A stretch of DNA of 43,487 bases from a virus. Within the stretch, counting starts at the first letter, position 1, and each line of letters opens with the position of its first letter. Location: IMG/VR virus record IMGVR_UViG_3300036760_000354, positions 1-43,487 of that record. One strand, given 5' to 3'. The notes beneath the pieces are model-generated. The model was not told the origin of the DNA and did no database searches. It saw only the letters and a list, made by a program, of their open reading frames with translations. The position numbers and the translations under genes were made by a program. Positions 7,603 through 14,367 of the stretch are shown here, in pieces.

Positions 7603-9084
7603 CTAGTAGACGATCTCGTCGTCTTCGGTGGCTTCACGGATCCGCTTGCGAGCATACGCCTCACGGGGGTCGGACTCGATGTCGTCCTCGGGCTCGAGCG
7701 GTGTCGGCGGCCGGGCGTTGATCCCGTAGCGGAGAGCGTCGAGGGCATGGTCGGCTTGTTTCTCGATGTCGTTGGTGCCCTCCTTGATCTTCGCGTTCGG
7801 GAGCTCACGCACGATCTGGCTGACCCGGCCGCGGAAGAAACGGAGGCGCGGCACCCGGGAGCCTTCCTCGTCCCCGGCGGTGTGCGGATCACCGGGCACC
7901 TCTTCGGTGAGCAGGTCGTCGATGCGGTCCCAGCCGGAGAGACGGTCGGTGCGGGCGGGGCCGCACTCGAGGTCCCCGACCTCCTCATCGTTGAACTGGG
8001 CGGCGATCGACGGCTCCTCCGACCGGGTCGCCCAGGCGTCCGGTGCCAGCCACCGGTCGGACGGGGGGGCGCCCGCGTCGGCTTCCATCGCCTTGATCCC
8101 GGCGGCGAGCGACCGGACCGACGACTGGTTCGCGCTGAACTCGCCGACCGCGTAGTAGCGGCCGCCGTGGTCGATCGCGAGCAGCATCTCGACGGTGTCG
8201 TCGTGCCAGCCGTAGTCGATCCCGGCGAAGACATCCCAGGACTGGGGGACCGGGAACGGGGCGATCAGGTGCCGGTCGGGGTTCCAGGTGCGGAAGCGTT
8301 TCCCGCCGAACGCGCCCCACTCGCCAAGGCAGAACCGCTTGAACCACATCGGGTCACGCTCACCGCGGCGTTCCTGCCGGCGCAGGTAGGAGAGCGGCAG
8401 CTTCGTCTGCGGGAACACCGGCGGGAAGTTGTCGTAGATCGTGACGTTGATGAAGCGGGTCTGCGGCTCCCGCTCGTCACTGTCGGGATGGAAGCGCTTG
8501 TACGCGAAGTGCGTTGTCGGGCCGGGGTTCGCGACCGCGATCAGCTTCCGCGGCCCGCGCGGATCCGACAGCCGCGACAGCCATGTTTCGTACAGCTCCG
8601 GGTCGGCGTCCCGGTCGAACTCCTCGATCTGGTCGACGAAGATGCTCGCGAGGGTGACGTTGCGGACGTTCTTCATCGCCTCCTGCGGGTCGTCGGCGGA
8701 ACGGAAGATCAGCTTCGACCGGTTCTTCAGGTGGATCTCCCAGTCCCCGATCTTCGTCTGCGCGATCAGCTCGTCGGGGATCGCGGCGGGCATCCCACCG
8801 TCGCCGCTCTTGAACAGCGGCCAGGTCGAGTCGCGCAGCTGCGGGTACGTGCGCCGGACGACAAGGTGGGTGGTGCCCGGGTACTCCCACGCCCAGCGGA
8901 CCTGCTTCTTCGCGGCCGCCTGCGACTTGCCCGCACGGATCGAGCCGCTGAACATGACCTCCTCCGCCCCGGCCTCCTCGCAGACCTCCGCGAACAGCCG
9001 CTGCTTCGGGTTCGGCGTGATCCCCGCCCGCGTCCAGGTGTCAACGACACGGAGGGTCTTCTTGTCGGCGACGGTGCTACTCAC
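7603..9084 (-). CDS. terL: Terminase large subunit
   Basis: The 493-residue packaging motor. Walker A is GSIRAGKS at residues 47-54, Walker B IFVDQIEE at 148-155 and the coupling motif AVANPG at 183-188. The C-terminal RNase H-like nuclease begins FAGIDYGWHDDT with Asp290 and has the late acidic motif ADHALDALRYG. The reading frame is open further upstream, but those codons are the antisense-phase shadow of the small subunit; the start chosen is GTG 9082-9084, overlapping the small subunit by eight bases. It cuts and pumps DNA into the prohead through the portal. It ends in TAG. Confidence 0.95.
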   Translation of the reverse strand: MSSTVADKKTLRVVDTWTRAGITPNPKQRLFAEVCEEAGAEEVMFSGSIRAGKSQAAAKKQVRWAWEYPGTTHLVVRRTYPQLRDSTWPLFKSGDGGMPAAIPDELIAQTKIGDWEIHLKNRSKLIFRSADDPQEAMKNVRNVTLASIFVDQIEEFDRDADPELYETWLSRLSDPRGPRKLIAVANPGPTTHFAYKRFHPDSDEREPQTRFINVTIYDNFPPVFPQTKLPLSYLRRQERRGERDPMWFKRFCLGEWGAFGGKRFRTWNPDRHLIAPFPVPQSWDVFAGIDYGWHDDTVEMLLAIDHGGRYYAVGEFSANQSSVRSLAAGIKAMEADAGAPPSDRWLAPDAWATRSEEPSIAAQFNDEEVGDLECGPARTDRLSGWDRIDDLLTEEVPGDPHTAGDEEGSRVPRLRFFRGRVSQIVRELPNAKIKEGTNDIEKQADHALDALRYGINARPPTPLEPEDDIESDPREAYARKRIREATEDDEIVY

Positions 9085-9499
9085 CGGAGGCGACCGGGGC
9101 GGGCTCGTGCTCGGCGAGCACGTACTCGATCCGCTCGACATGGTCGGTCTCGACCCGCTGCGTCGGCTGCCCCTTCGTGTACGCGAGCAGCCGGAACGCG
9201 CCGTCACGGCGGATCTTCACGTCCTCGTCGTAGAGCATCTCCTCGATCACCTGCAGCGCGCGCGGCTCGAGCTTCTTGAGCGCGTCTTCGGTCACATCGG
9301 AGATGCGCGGGCGGCGGCGACGACCTCCGAAGCCGGCGTGATGGTCCCCGGTCTCCTCGGCCTTCGCCCGCCGTGCCGCCTGCAGCTGCTCGATCTGCTC
9401 AGGGGTGAGCTTCCGGCCGGCCGCACCGTGCAACGGCTTGCCGTTCTTGCCGACCAGGCCGTTCCCGATCGGCACGACGTTGTCGGTCTTCTCGCCCAT
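9077..9499 (-). CDS. terS: Probable terminase small subunit
   Basis: A 140-residue protein immediately before and overlapping the large subunit, the usual small-subunit position. The N-terminus is basic (KNGKPLHGAAGRKLTPEQ), residues 35-60 are an Arg-rich linker, and residues 68-110 form helices (VTEDALKKLEPRALQVIEEM) plausible for oligomerisation. No clear helix-turn-helix motif is readable, so the call rests mainly on position and size. ATG 9497-9499 was chosen; a GTG sits three bases upstream. The 100-base gap before it would carry the promoter for the late module. Confidence 0.65.
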   Translation of the reverse strand: MGEKTDNVVPIGNGLVGKNGKPLHGAAGRKLTPEQIEQLQAARRAKAEETGDHHAGFGGRRRRPRISDVTEDALKKLEPRALQVIEEMLYDEDVKIRRDGAFRLLAYTKGQPTQRVETDHVERIEYVLAEHEPAPVASGE

Positions 9500-9577
9500 C
9501 ACCGGAAGGGTAGACGCTCAGACGGACGGCCACAATGCGAAGAGCCGCCACAGGGACGGCTCAGCGCAGACCGCGGA

Positions 9578-9598
9578 GGTCGCCGTCAGGCGGCGGAC
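9578..9598 (-). terminator. Imperfect hairpin after the small-gene cluster
   Basis: GGTCGCCG and CGGCGGACC face each other around a TCAGG loop, with one bulged base. The element lies four bases past the stop of the last gene of the leftward small-gene cluster and before the terminase genes. It may separate the two transcripts. There is no clear T-run, so termination is uncertain. Confidence 0.35.
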
Positions 9599-9601
9599 CC
9601 C

Positions 9602-9796
9602 TCACTCTTCGGACGATAGCACCTTTGAGGGACGGTCGGACACGGGCGGGGCGAGAACGACGTCGGCCAAGCCGTCGATCGCGTCCCGGTAGAAGTCCGA
9701 CAGTTCCTTCAGCCCGAGCGCGGTCGCCGCCTGCCGCCAGCGGGCCTTCTGCGTCGGTGTCGCCCGGAAGTCCACCCGTACCGTGCGGTTCTCCAT
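9602..9796 (-). CDS. Small ribbon-helix-helix-like protein
   Basis: A 64-residue protein starting MENRTVRVDFRATPTQKARW and continuing with LGLKELSDFYRDAIDGL. A short beta strand followed by two helices is the layout of ribbon-helix-helix DNA-binding proteins (Arc/CopG-like). The frame is open upstream, but ATG 9794-9796 has GGGAGG nine bases before it and overlaps the previous stop by one base. It could regulate the neighbouring late promoter. The fold is inferred from pattern only. Confidence 0.55.
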   Translation of the reverse strand: MENRTVRVDFRATPTQKARWRQAATALGLKELSDFYRDAIDGLADVVLAPPVSDRPSKVLSSEE

Positions 9797-10296
9797 CACG
9801 CCTCCCCGGGTGCCCAGGTGGCGACGCGCCAGCCGAGCGCGGTCGGCACGAGGATCCGCCACCCGCCCGGGCTCGTGACGACATCCGGCGGCGCCTCGAA
9901 CCGCTCGAGCGTGTCCAGGTCGTCCTCGCACGGCTTGTCCACGGACACCGTCCACTCCCCGTCGAAGCGGAGCGTGACGACCAGATGCAGATGCTGGGAG
10001 CCCGGGTCGAGCGAGAAGGCGGCGACCCGGCTCATCGCGTCGTGGAACTCGTCATGGTCGATCGTCAGGTAGCACTTCCCCGCCCCATCGTCGGTGCCGT
10101 ACCGGTAGACGAGCGCGGCGAGAGCGCGGGTGAGCCCTTCGTTCTCAGCGCTGATTGTGACACGGTCGCGGAGCGCGAGCTCACGGGTCTGCGCCATCAT
10201 CATCAGCTCGTCTCGGAACGCGGCGGCCTCCCGTGGGCCGAGGCCTTCCTTCAGACCGGACAGGTCGACGGCGCCGACGAGCGGTGTGTCCTTCAC
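9796..10296 (-). CDS. Unknown protein of the leftward small-gene cluster
   Basis: A 166-residue protein. The N-terminal 60 residues look helical (PREAAAFRDELMMMAQTRELALRD); residues 90-166 look like a beta sandwich (QHLHLVVTLRFDGEWTVSVDKPC). It overlaps the next gene by one base and the previous gene by four, so the cluster is translated as a unit. No catalytic motif is recognised. Confidence 0.6.
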   Translation of the reverse strand: MKDTPLVGAVDLSGLKEGLGPREAAAFRDELMMMAQTRELALRDRVTISAENEGLTRALAALVYRYGTDDGAGKCYLTIDHDEFHDAMSRVAAFSLDPGSQHLHLVVTLRFDGEWTVSVDKPCEDDLDTLERFEAPPDVVTSPGGWRILVPTALGWRVATWAPGEA

Positions 10297-10574
10297 GGCA
10301 GGGTCCCTTCCTCGACGGTCTCTTCGTGGACGCGGATGCCGAGCTCGAACGCGGCGAGGAACACCTGCGCGACGTGCTGCACGATCACCCGCTGCCGGCG
10401 CGCGGAGAGGTCGGGGTAGCGTCCCTGCGCGCTCGCGCCGGCGAAGTTGAGCGCGACGTCCCGGACACCGTCCACGTTGAGGCTGTGGGCGGGGAAGAAC
10501 TCGTCGTACGGGGTCGGGAGCGCGGCCCGCATAATCCGTTCGACCTCCTCGACCGTCTCGGCTCTGTCACGCAT
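10293..10574 (-). CDS. Unknown small helical protein
   Basis: A 93-residue protein with acidic N-terminal helices (ETVEEVERIMRAALP) and a central Ala-rich helix (RQRVIVQHVAQVFLAAFELG). Coding is supported by a four-base overlap with the following gene and G/C third positions. A GAAAGGAAGCG ribosome site precedes the ATG; the same string precedes the gene at 10614-10871. The family is not recognised. Confidence 0.6.
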   Translation of the reverse strand: MRDRAETVEEVERIMRAALPTPYDEFFPAHSLNVDGVRDVALNFAGASAQGRYPDLSARRQRVIVQHVAQVFLAAFELGIRVHEETVEEGTLP

Positions 10575-10613
10575 CGCTTCCTTTCGTCGTGGGGGTCAGG
10601 TCGCCCTAGTTTT

Positions 10614-10871
10614 CTAGGGGTTGTCTTCGAGGTAGCAACGCTCGCACTCGACCGCGGCACGCATCAGGTTCTTGGCACGCGCGACGAGCGTGTCGAGGCG
10701 TTCGATCCGACCGTCGGCGTCCTCCGGCACGTACCACGGCTCGTTCTTTGCGATCTTCGTCGCGTCGAACAGCAGGTCCCCGGCCTTGTCGCGGAGGAAC
10801 TCCGCGAGGTCGAGGGGTGTGACGCCGAGTGTGTCGGCGACAGCACGGGGGTCAAGCTGTGTTGCGTTCAT
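10614..10871 (-). CDS. Unknown small protein with helical repeats
   Basis: An 85-residue protein. The N-terminus (LDPRAVADTLGVTPLDLAEFL) resembles a helix-turn-helix, residues 45-55 carry EPWYVPEDADG, and a C-terminal helix ends in a CERC pair. The start ATG 10869-10871 has the AGGAAG site; a longer open frame upstream to 10925 reads through the neighbouring gene and is not used. It ends in TAG, the only such stop in this small-gene cluster. Confidence 0.55.
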   Translation of the reverse strand: MNATQLDPRAVADTLGVTPLDLAEFLRDKAGDLLFDATKIAKNEPWYVPEDADGRIERLDTLVARAKNLMRAAVECERCYLEDNP

Positions 10872-11007
10872 CGCTTCCTTTCGTCGTGGGGGCAGGCGCG
10901 GGGCTGGGCGTGGGGACGAACTCACGGCAGTAGCAATGCATCCGCCCGCACACCGATCCGGGCATGTGGAGGCGCACGTCGTGCCCGCACTTCGCGCAGA
11001 CGGCCAT
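10852..11007 (-). CDS. 51-residue zinc-ribbon peptide
   Basis: The peptide begins MAVCAKCGHDVRLHM and continues CGRMHCYC, giving pairs C4-C7 and a second Cys cluster around residues 24-31, followed by a Pro/Thr-rich tail. Its start region is an 18-base exact copy of that of the next upstream gene (see the repeat entry), so the two peptides share the same first four residues. It overlaps the upstream stop by one base. A Zn-binding role is inferred; function is unknown. Confidence 0.5.
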   Translation of the reverse strand: MAVCAKCGHDVRLHMPGSVCGRMHCYCREFVPTPSPAPAPTTKGSDERNTA

Positions 11008-11013
11008 CAGGAG
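10996..11013. repeat. Copy 1 of an 18-base start-site repeat
   Basis: This 18-base string is identical to 11082-11099. Read on the minus strand it is the last bases before, and the first codons of, a small Cys-rich gene (CTCCTGATGGCCGTCTGC). The two downstream genes each begin MAVC, so a start module or whole zinc-ribbon gene has been duplicated. Confidence 0.8.
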
Positions 11014-11093
11014 GAGGCTCGCCCCGAGCCCTTGCATAGCAGGCACTCCCTGACAACACGGCCACGGATCAGACACCACGGGCAGACGGCCAT
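11007..11093 (-). CDS. 28-residue zinc-knuckle peptide
   Basis: A very short gene, MAVCPWCLIRGRVVRECLLC plus GSGRASS. It has two CxxC pairs at residues 4-7 and 17-20, the minimum for one zinc site. The ATG lies behind GGAGG at ten bases. The stop of the gene before and its ATG overlap by one base (TGATG), as do its own stop and the next ATG, so three tiny genes are coupled. Alone it would be easy to dismiss, but the phase, spacing and duplicated start argue for translation. Confidence 0.45.
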   Translation of the reverse strand: MAVCPWCLIRGRVVRECLLCKGSGRASS

Positions 11094-11099
11094 CAGGAG
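11082..11099. repeat. Copy 2 of an 18-base start-site repeat
   Basis: This is the exact copy of 10996-11013, placed around ATG 11091-11093. The flanks outside the 18 bases differ, so only the start module is now conserved between the two genes. Confidence 0.8.
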
Positions 11100-11293
11100 C
11101 ACGCCTCCGCGGGCGCAGATAGCGTCTCGCGATGATGCGAAGCAGGAGCGCCGTCGCACGAGCGCCCTGACCCGATCAGCACCCGATCGCACTCCTCATC
11201 GAGGCAGCCGTGAACGTGAATGTCCTGCAGGCCGTACGGCCCGAAGTGCCACCAGAGCGCGGTGAACTCGTGCCGGTGTCGCTTGCCGCTCAC
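11093..11293 (-). CDS. Small Cys/His-rich phage protein
   Basis: A 66-residue protein, MSGKRHRHEFTALWWHFGPY at the start, then GCLDEECDRVLIGSGRSCDG. The C-x4-C plus later Cys and the GSGR-x-C pattern match small Zn-binding proteins found in actinobacterial phages. It overlaps the gene before by four bases and the gene after by one. Function is unknown. Confidence 0.6.
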   Translation of the reverse strand: MSGKRHRHEFTALWWHFGPYGLQDIHVHGCLDEECDRVLIGSGRSCDGAPASHHRETLSAPAEACS

Positions 11294-11568
11294 GTCCCCT
11301 CCTCCGTGAAGCGCGCGAGGGCGGCGTACAGGCGGTCAAGTCCGCACCTGCACTCGATGATCGGCGGGTCGCCTTCCTTCCAGCCCTTCTCGGCGGTGCG
11401 GTACTCACAGCGCCAGGAGTGCCCGCCCTCGCCGTACTCAAGCTGCGCCTCGACCGCCTCAACCAGCGCGGCGACTTCGGCGGGGTCGAGTTCAACGAAG
11501 TAGAGACTCCGCCGCCTCGTGACGGGCCTCTTCAGCAAGTCCCGCAGGCTGATCGTTGGCTCACTCAT
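11290..11568 (-). CDS. Unknown small protein
   Basis: A 92-residue protein. Residues 1-20 are basic, residues 24-45 form a helix (VELDPAEVAALVEAVEAQL), and residues 52-76 carry three Cys and Trp residues (SWRCEYRTAEKGWKEG, IECRCG). The final helix is Leu/Ala-rich. It overlaps both neighbours (four bases downstream, eight upstream). The family is not recognised. Confidence 0.55.
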   Translation of the reverse strand: MSEPTISLRDLLKRPVTRRRSLYFVELDPAEVAALVEAVEAQLEYGEGGHSWRCEYRTAEKGWKEGDPPIIECRCGLDRLYAALARFTEEGT

Positions 11569-11971
11569 CGGTGTCTCCCTTCGTGGGGGCAGCGAGAGCG
11601 GCGGCGCGAGGGTTGCCGTGCTCGTCGTTCAGGATCTCGTCCAAACGGGCGGCAGCCGCCATAGCCGGCTCACGGTGCTCGGGCAGCCCCGAGTAGTAGT
11701 CGGTGATGAGCACACGCACGTCGTCCAAGAAACCCGGAGATGGCGCAGTGCGGGCGGCGTCTCGTTGGCGACGCAGACCGTTGCTGTCTTTGTGCGCTTG
11801 CGTAACACACTCTTCGGCTTCGTCGCGTTCCCGAATCAGCCTCTCCCGCTCCGCGAGGAGGGCGGGGAGCAAGAGGTTGAGCGCCGCCAGGGCGTCGGGG
11901 GATGCAGGAGCGATGCCACGACCAATGCGCCGCTCAAGCTCGGCGACACGTTCGGGGGTGAGGTCAGTCAT
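11561..11971 (-). CDS. Coiled-coil protein, paralogue of the gene at 12160-12603
   Basis: A 136-residue protein. It starts MTDLTPERVAELERRIGRG and contains LLLPALLAERERLIRERDEA, a long heptad-like helix (residues 8-80), then an Ala-rich tail. ATG 11969-11971 is preceded by AGGAAGGAG; a longer open frame upstream is the shadow of the neighbour. The same start and the PALLAERER block recur in the gene at 12160-12603, and 22 bases are identical between them, so the pair arose by duplication. Function is unknown. Confidence 0.55.
   Translation of the reverse strand: MTDLTPERVAELERRIGRGIAPASPDALAALNLLLPALLAERERLIRERDEAEECVTQAHKDSNGLRRQRDAARTAPSPGFLDDVRVLITDYYSGLPEHREPAMAAAARLDEILNDEHGNPRAAALAAPTKGDTDE
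11839..11860. repeat. 22-base repeat within paralogous genes, copy 1
   Basis: This stretch is identical to 12393-12414. On the minus strand it encodes the LLAERER block of the coiled coil. It marks the best-conserved part of a gene duplication. Confidence 0.75.
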
Positions 11972-12167
11972 CGGGGGCTCCTTCCTGATGCACGGGGCAA
12001 TGGCGCGCGTTGATCTCGCCGCAGACACACTCGGCCTCCTCGACAAGACGGACGACCTGTCGCGCGAGGAACCCACGCTCACTGTCCTCGTCTTTGTAGG
12101 CGCGGGCTAACGCAAGGGCGTCTCGCGTGTTGTCGCGGCGGATGCGGGTGTCAGTGGGCTCAGGCAT
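11964..12167 (-). CDS. Small helical protein with Cys/His pairs
   Basis: A 67-residue protein, probably helical (NTRDALALARAYKDEDSERG, then VVRLVEEAECVCGEINARHC). CVC at residues 47-49 with the later HCPVH could bind metal. The start ATG 12165-12167 overlaps the gene before by eight bases. It lies between the two paralogous coiled-coil genes and may belong to the duplicated unit. The family is not recognised. Confidence 0.5.
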   Translation of the reverse strand: MPEPTDTRIRRDNTRDALALARAYKDEDSERGFLARQVVRLVEEAECVCGEINARHCPVHQEGAPDD

Positions 12168-12603
12168 CGGTGTCTCCTTCCGCAAGGGCGCGAACCTGCC
12201 CCAGCAACGCCCCGGAGCGATCAATATGCACGTCACACAGACGGCCGATGGCTGCGCGCCCAGCCTGATCGCTCTCTCGGTAGGCACCCGCCAGCGCCGC
12301 CAGCAGCCGTTCGTTCTCGGCCCGCAACGCATCGCGCTCGCGGCGCACGTCTTCGGTTCCCAAGCGAAGCTGCCGCTTGAAAGTCTCCCCCTGCCTCTCC
12401 CGCTCCGCGAGGAGAGCAGGGAGAGCGTTGGTGGCGACGACGTAGAAAGCAGCATCCTCTCGTCGCACGAACGCTCCGACGTGCCTTCCATTCTTGGACA
12501 CGATCTCGTTCAGGGAGACTCCGCCAATGAACGTCGTCTGCACCGGCGTCGCCTCCTTCAGCAGCCGTTCAAGCTCCGCGACACGCTCGGTGAGGTCAGG
12601 CAT
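12160..12603 (-). CDS. Coiled-coil protein, paralogue of the gene at 11561-11971
   Basis: A 147-residue protein. It starts MPDLTERVAELERLLKEATP, has a beta-rich middle (residues 22-55) and a second coiled coil (residues 60-112, ALLAERERQ and RRERDALRAENERLLAALAG). The start, the PALLAERER block and a 22-base DNA stretch match the downstream paralogue. The middle segment is missing from the paralogue. Function is unknown. Confidence 0.55.
   Translation of the reverse strand: MPDLTERVAELERLLKEATPVQTTFIGGVSLNEIVSKNGRHVGAFVRREDAAFYVVATNALPALLAERERQGETFKRQLRLGTEDVRRERDALRAENERLLAALAGAYRESDQAGRAAIGRLCDVHIDRSGALLGQVRALAEGDTDA
12393..12414. repeat. 22-base repeat within paralogous genes, copy 2
   Basis: This is the exact copy of 11839-11860, encoding the same residues in the second coiled-coil gene about 550 bases away. 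Confidence 0.75.
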
Positions 12604-13114
12604 CGTGTGTTTCCCTGACCCGGTCGAACGCCTCGACGGCGGCGACGGCGACGGCCGCGACGATCACGAGCTGCCGGCGGTACGGGTCCCAGTCGTTGTT
12701 GAGTGCTGCGCCGGCCGCCCGGCCGGTGTGCTTGCCGAGCACGGTCAGCCAGTCGCGCGCGTCGTGTGTGTCGTCGTGCCGCTGCCCCCATTCGGTGTCT
12801 TGGGCGCGTCGTTCGACGAGGACCTCGCCGAGCACCATCGCGGCCCGGCCCGGGGTTCTGGCGAGCCGTTCCGCGTCCATGCGCGCGCTCAGGAGCTCGT
12901 ACTCTCCGCTGACGGCGGTGAGGGCGTTCACGCCCTCGGCGATCAGCGCTTGCGCGCGCCGGGCGAGGGTGCCCATGAGCTCCGCGGCGAGGTCCCGTTC
13001 CGTGTCGTTATCGCAGACGACGGGGAGCACGACCGGGGGTGTGGCGCCGCCCAGGTTGACGGTCGCGACGATCCCGACCTCGGTCCGCTGGATCTGCACG
13101 TCAGGGTCGCTCAT
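12596..13114 (-). CDS. MazG-like protein lacking the usual metal-binding glutamates
   Basis: A 172-residue protein. The C-terminal half (VERRAQDTEWGQRHDDTH, DWLTVLGKHTGRAAGAAL, YRRQLVIVAAVAVAAVEAFD) follows the helix order of phage MazG-like NTP pyrophosphatases, which normally carry an EExxE helix and a downstream ExxD/E. Here those positions read KHTGR and QLVIV, so metal-dependent hydrolysis is doubtful. The N-terminal 75 residues have no recognised domain. ATG 13112-13114 lies behind GGAAAGGAG. Binding without catalysis, or a divergent active site, are both possible. Confidence 0.55.
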   Translation of the reverse strand: MSDPDVQIQRTEVGIVATVNLGGATPPVVLPVVCDNDTERDLAAELMGTLARRAQALIAEGVNALTAVSGEYELLSARMDAERLARTPGRAAMVLGEVLVERRAQDTEWGQRHDDTHDARDWLTVLGKHTGRAAGAALNNDWDPYRRQLVIVAAVAVAAVEAFDRVRETHDA

Positions 13115-13337
13115 CGCCGGCTCCTTTCCGTAGCAACGCTTCGGCGGCGGCCGCGTCGATCTCAAGGGCTGCCGCGCCCATCCTGACGCTCTCCGCGTGC
13201 GTCACTAAGCCCGCGGTCTCGAGCGTCTCGGCGGCCTCGTCGAGCTGGGCCTGCGCGCCGACGATCAGCTCGCGCGCCCGCGTGACCGCCCGCCGCTCGT
13301 CCCCGCCGAGCCGTCTCACCGGTCCGGCCACCGCCAT
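13101..13337 (-). CDS. Unknown small helical protein
   Basis: A 78-residue Ala-rich protein, helical throughout (RAVTRARELIVGAQAQLDEA and ESVRMGAAALEIDAAAAEAL). The start ATG 13335-13337 is preferred because the longer upstream frame overlaps the neighbouring gene extensively. It overlaps the MazG-like gene by 14 bases. Function is unknown. Confidence 0.45.
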   Translation of the reverse strand: MAVAGPVRRLGGDERRAVTRARELIVGAQAQLDEAAETLETAGLVTHAESVRMGAAALEIDAAAAEALLRKGAGDERP

Positions 13338-13714
13338 GTGCCCGCCCCCGACCCCGCCCCGAAAGGCACGTTCGAGGCCGGCCTCACCGGTGACGCGAGC
13401 CGACCGAAGATCGGGTCCTGCCCGCCCGCGTAGAACACCGCCAGATGACACCGCTCGCGCCCGTCGTCGGTCAGCAACGGCCAGTCCAGAAGCCCCAGCT
13501 CCTCCGGATCCTCCACAGCCGCGAGCGACCCGACCGTCGCGACCACGACCGCCGGCAAAACCAGCCCCACGATCGTCTCATGCGCGAACAGCACGACCCG
13601 GCCCGGCGTCGGCAGAACCGCCACAGCCCCCGGCCCCCCCGGCCCATGAGCCATCCGCTCAAGCCCCTCGAGCCCGGCCTCCGCCGCCAACTCCCGCACC
13701 CGACCCCGCCCCAT
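13316..13714 (-). CDS. First full gene of the leftward cluster, unknown function
   Basis: A 132-residue protein. Residues 25-60 contain hydrophobic strands (AVLPTPGRVVLFAHETIVGL) and residues 75-95 an acidic LLDWPLLTDDGRERC block. Codons from ATG 13712-13714 onward have strong G/C third positions, whereas the open frame further upstream to 13828 does not, so that extension is rejected. The ATG overlaps the stop of a 16-codon leader ORF. No family is recognised. Confidence 0.5.
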   Translation of the reverse strand: MGRGRVRELAAEAGLEGLERMAHGPGGPGAVAVLPTPGRVVLFAHETIVGLVLPAVVVATVGSLAAVEDPEELGLLDWPLLTDDGRERCHLAVFYAGGQDPIFGRLASPVRPASNVPFGAGSGAGTWRWPDR

Positions 13715-13764
13715 CAGACCCAACCCCACGCGGCTTGCGCCACCACCGACCCGACCACACGCAT
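13714..13764 (-). CDS. 16-residue leader peptide ORF
   Basis: MRVVGSVVAQAAWGWV, starting at ATG 13762-13764 five bases after GGGAGGGGGG, the strongest ribosome site in this area. Its TGA overlaps the ATG of the next gene (TGATG), which itself lacks a ribosome site, so this short ORF may feed ribosomes to it. Whether the peptide itself matters is unknown. Confidence 0.4.
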   Translation of the reverse strand: MRVVGSVVAQAAWGWV

Positions 13765-13820
13765 CACAACCCCCCTCCCGAAGTTCCCACCACCCTAACA
13801 CACTGACCCGACAATGTACA

Positions 13821-13852
13821 CACACCACCAGAAAATGAAATCAATACAGGCC
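13821..13852 (-). promoter_or_regulatory. Possible leftward promoter
   Basis: On the minus strand TTGATT is followed, 20 bases later, by TACATT (or 18 bases later by TGTACA), inside the only A+T-richer patch of the control region. It would drive the leader ORF at 13764. The spacing is imperfect, so this is a weak call. Confidence 0.25.
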
Positions 13853-13900
13853 CGAGCCGCCTTTAGCGCGCGCGCGCGTCCGCGAGCCGCCCCCCTCGGG

Positions 13901-13930
13901 GCTCGCGCTCGCGCTCGCGCTCGCGCTCGT
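13901..13930 (+). repeat. GCTCGC hexamer array
   Basis: Four exact GCTCGC units followed by a fifth reading GCTCGT. It is flanked on both sides by alternating GC dinucleotides, which could adopt left-handed DNA under supercoiling. It lies at the centre of the divergent control region; repeats of this sort often mark origins or protein-binding arrays. Confidence 0.75.
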
Positions 13931-14220
13931 GCGCGCGCGCCGCGCCTGGCGGGGTGGAGGTGTAGGGAGCGCGGAGGGGGAGGGCGTCGTCGCCGCATCG
14001 CCCGGGAGAGGAGCCCCGGTCGCGTCATGGTGACGCGCATATCGGCGGATCGGGGAGCGTTCCCCCGCGTTTCGGAAGGCTCCCGCCCTCGCCGGCGCCC
14101 TCGTCCCGCATGGCTACGCGGATGCGGGCCGCGCCACTGTGACGCATCCCCCGGATACGCGGGGAAGCGCGAACGATCACAAGCCGAAGCGGGCGGGCGC
14201 CGCGCCCATTGCGCTCGCGC

Positions 14221-14360
14221 GTGGTCTGGTTGTTCCGTGGCGTGGTGTGGCGTGGTTTCTGGTTATTGGGGTCGCGGTCGCGGTCGCGGTGGTGGCGGGT
14301 GGGTGGGCGCGGGGTCGCGGGTTTCGTGTCGTTTCGTGTCGTGGTGGGGATGGGGGCGGC
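14221..14360 (+). other. G/T-rich, A-poor strand-asymmetric stretch
   Basis: I count only two A residues in 140 bases on the plus strand, with several GGG and GGGG runs and internal repeats: GGTCGC units near 14271-14289, and TTTCGTGTCG twice near 14331-14350. No gene fits. Such strand asymmetry favours single-stranded, R-loop or G-quadruplex structures. Confidence 0.6.
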
Positions 14361-14367
14361 TTTCGGG

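Noticed and set aside
13715-13828. N-terminal extension with two Cys pairs before the gene at 13316-13714
   Set aside because: The codons show no G/C third-position bias and overlap the leader ORF with its strong ribosome site, so the Cys pairs are probably chance.
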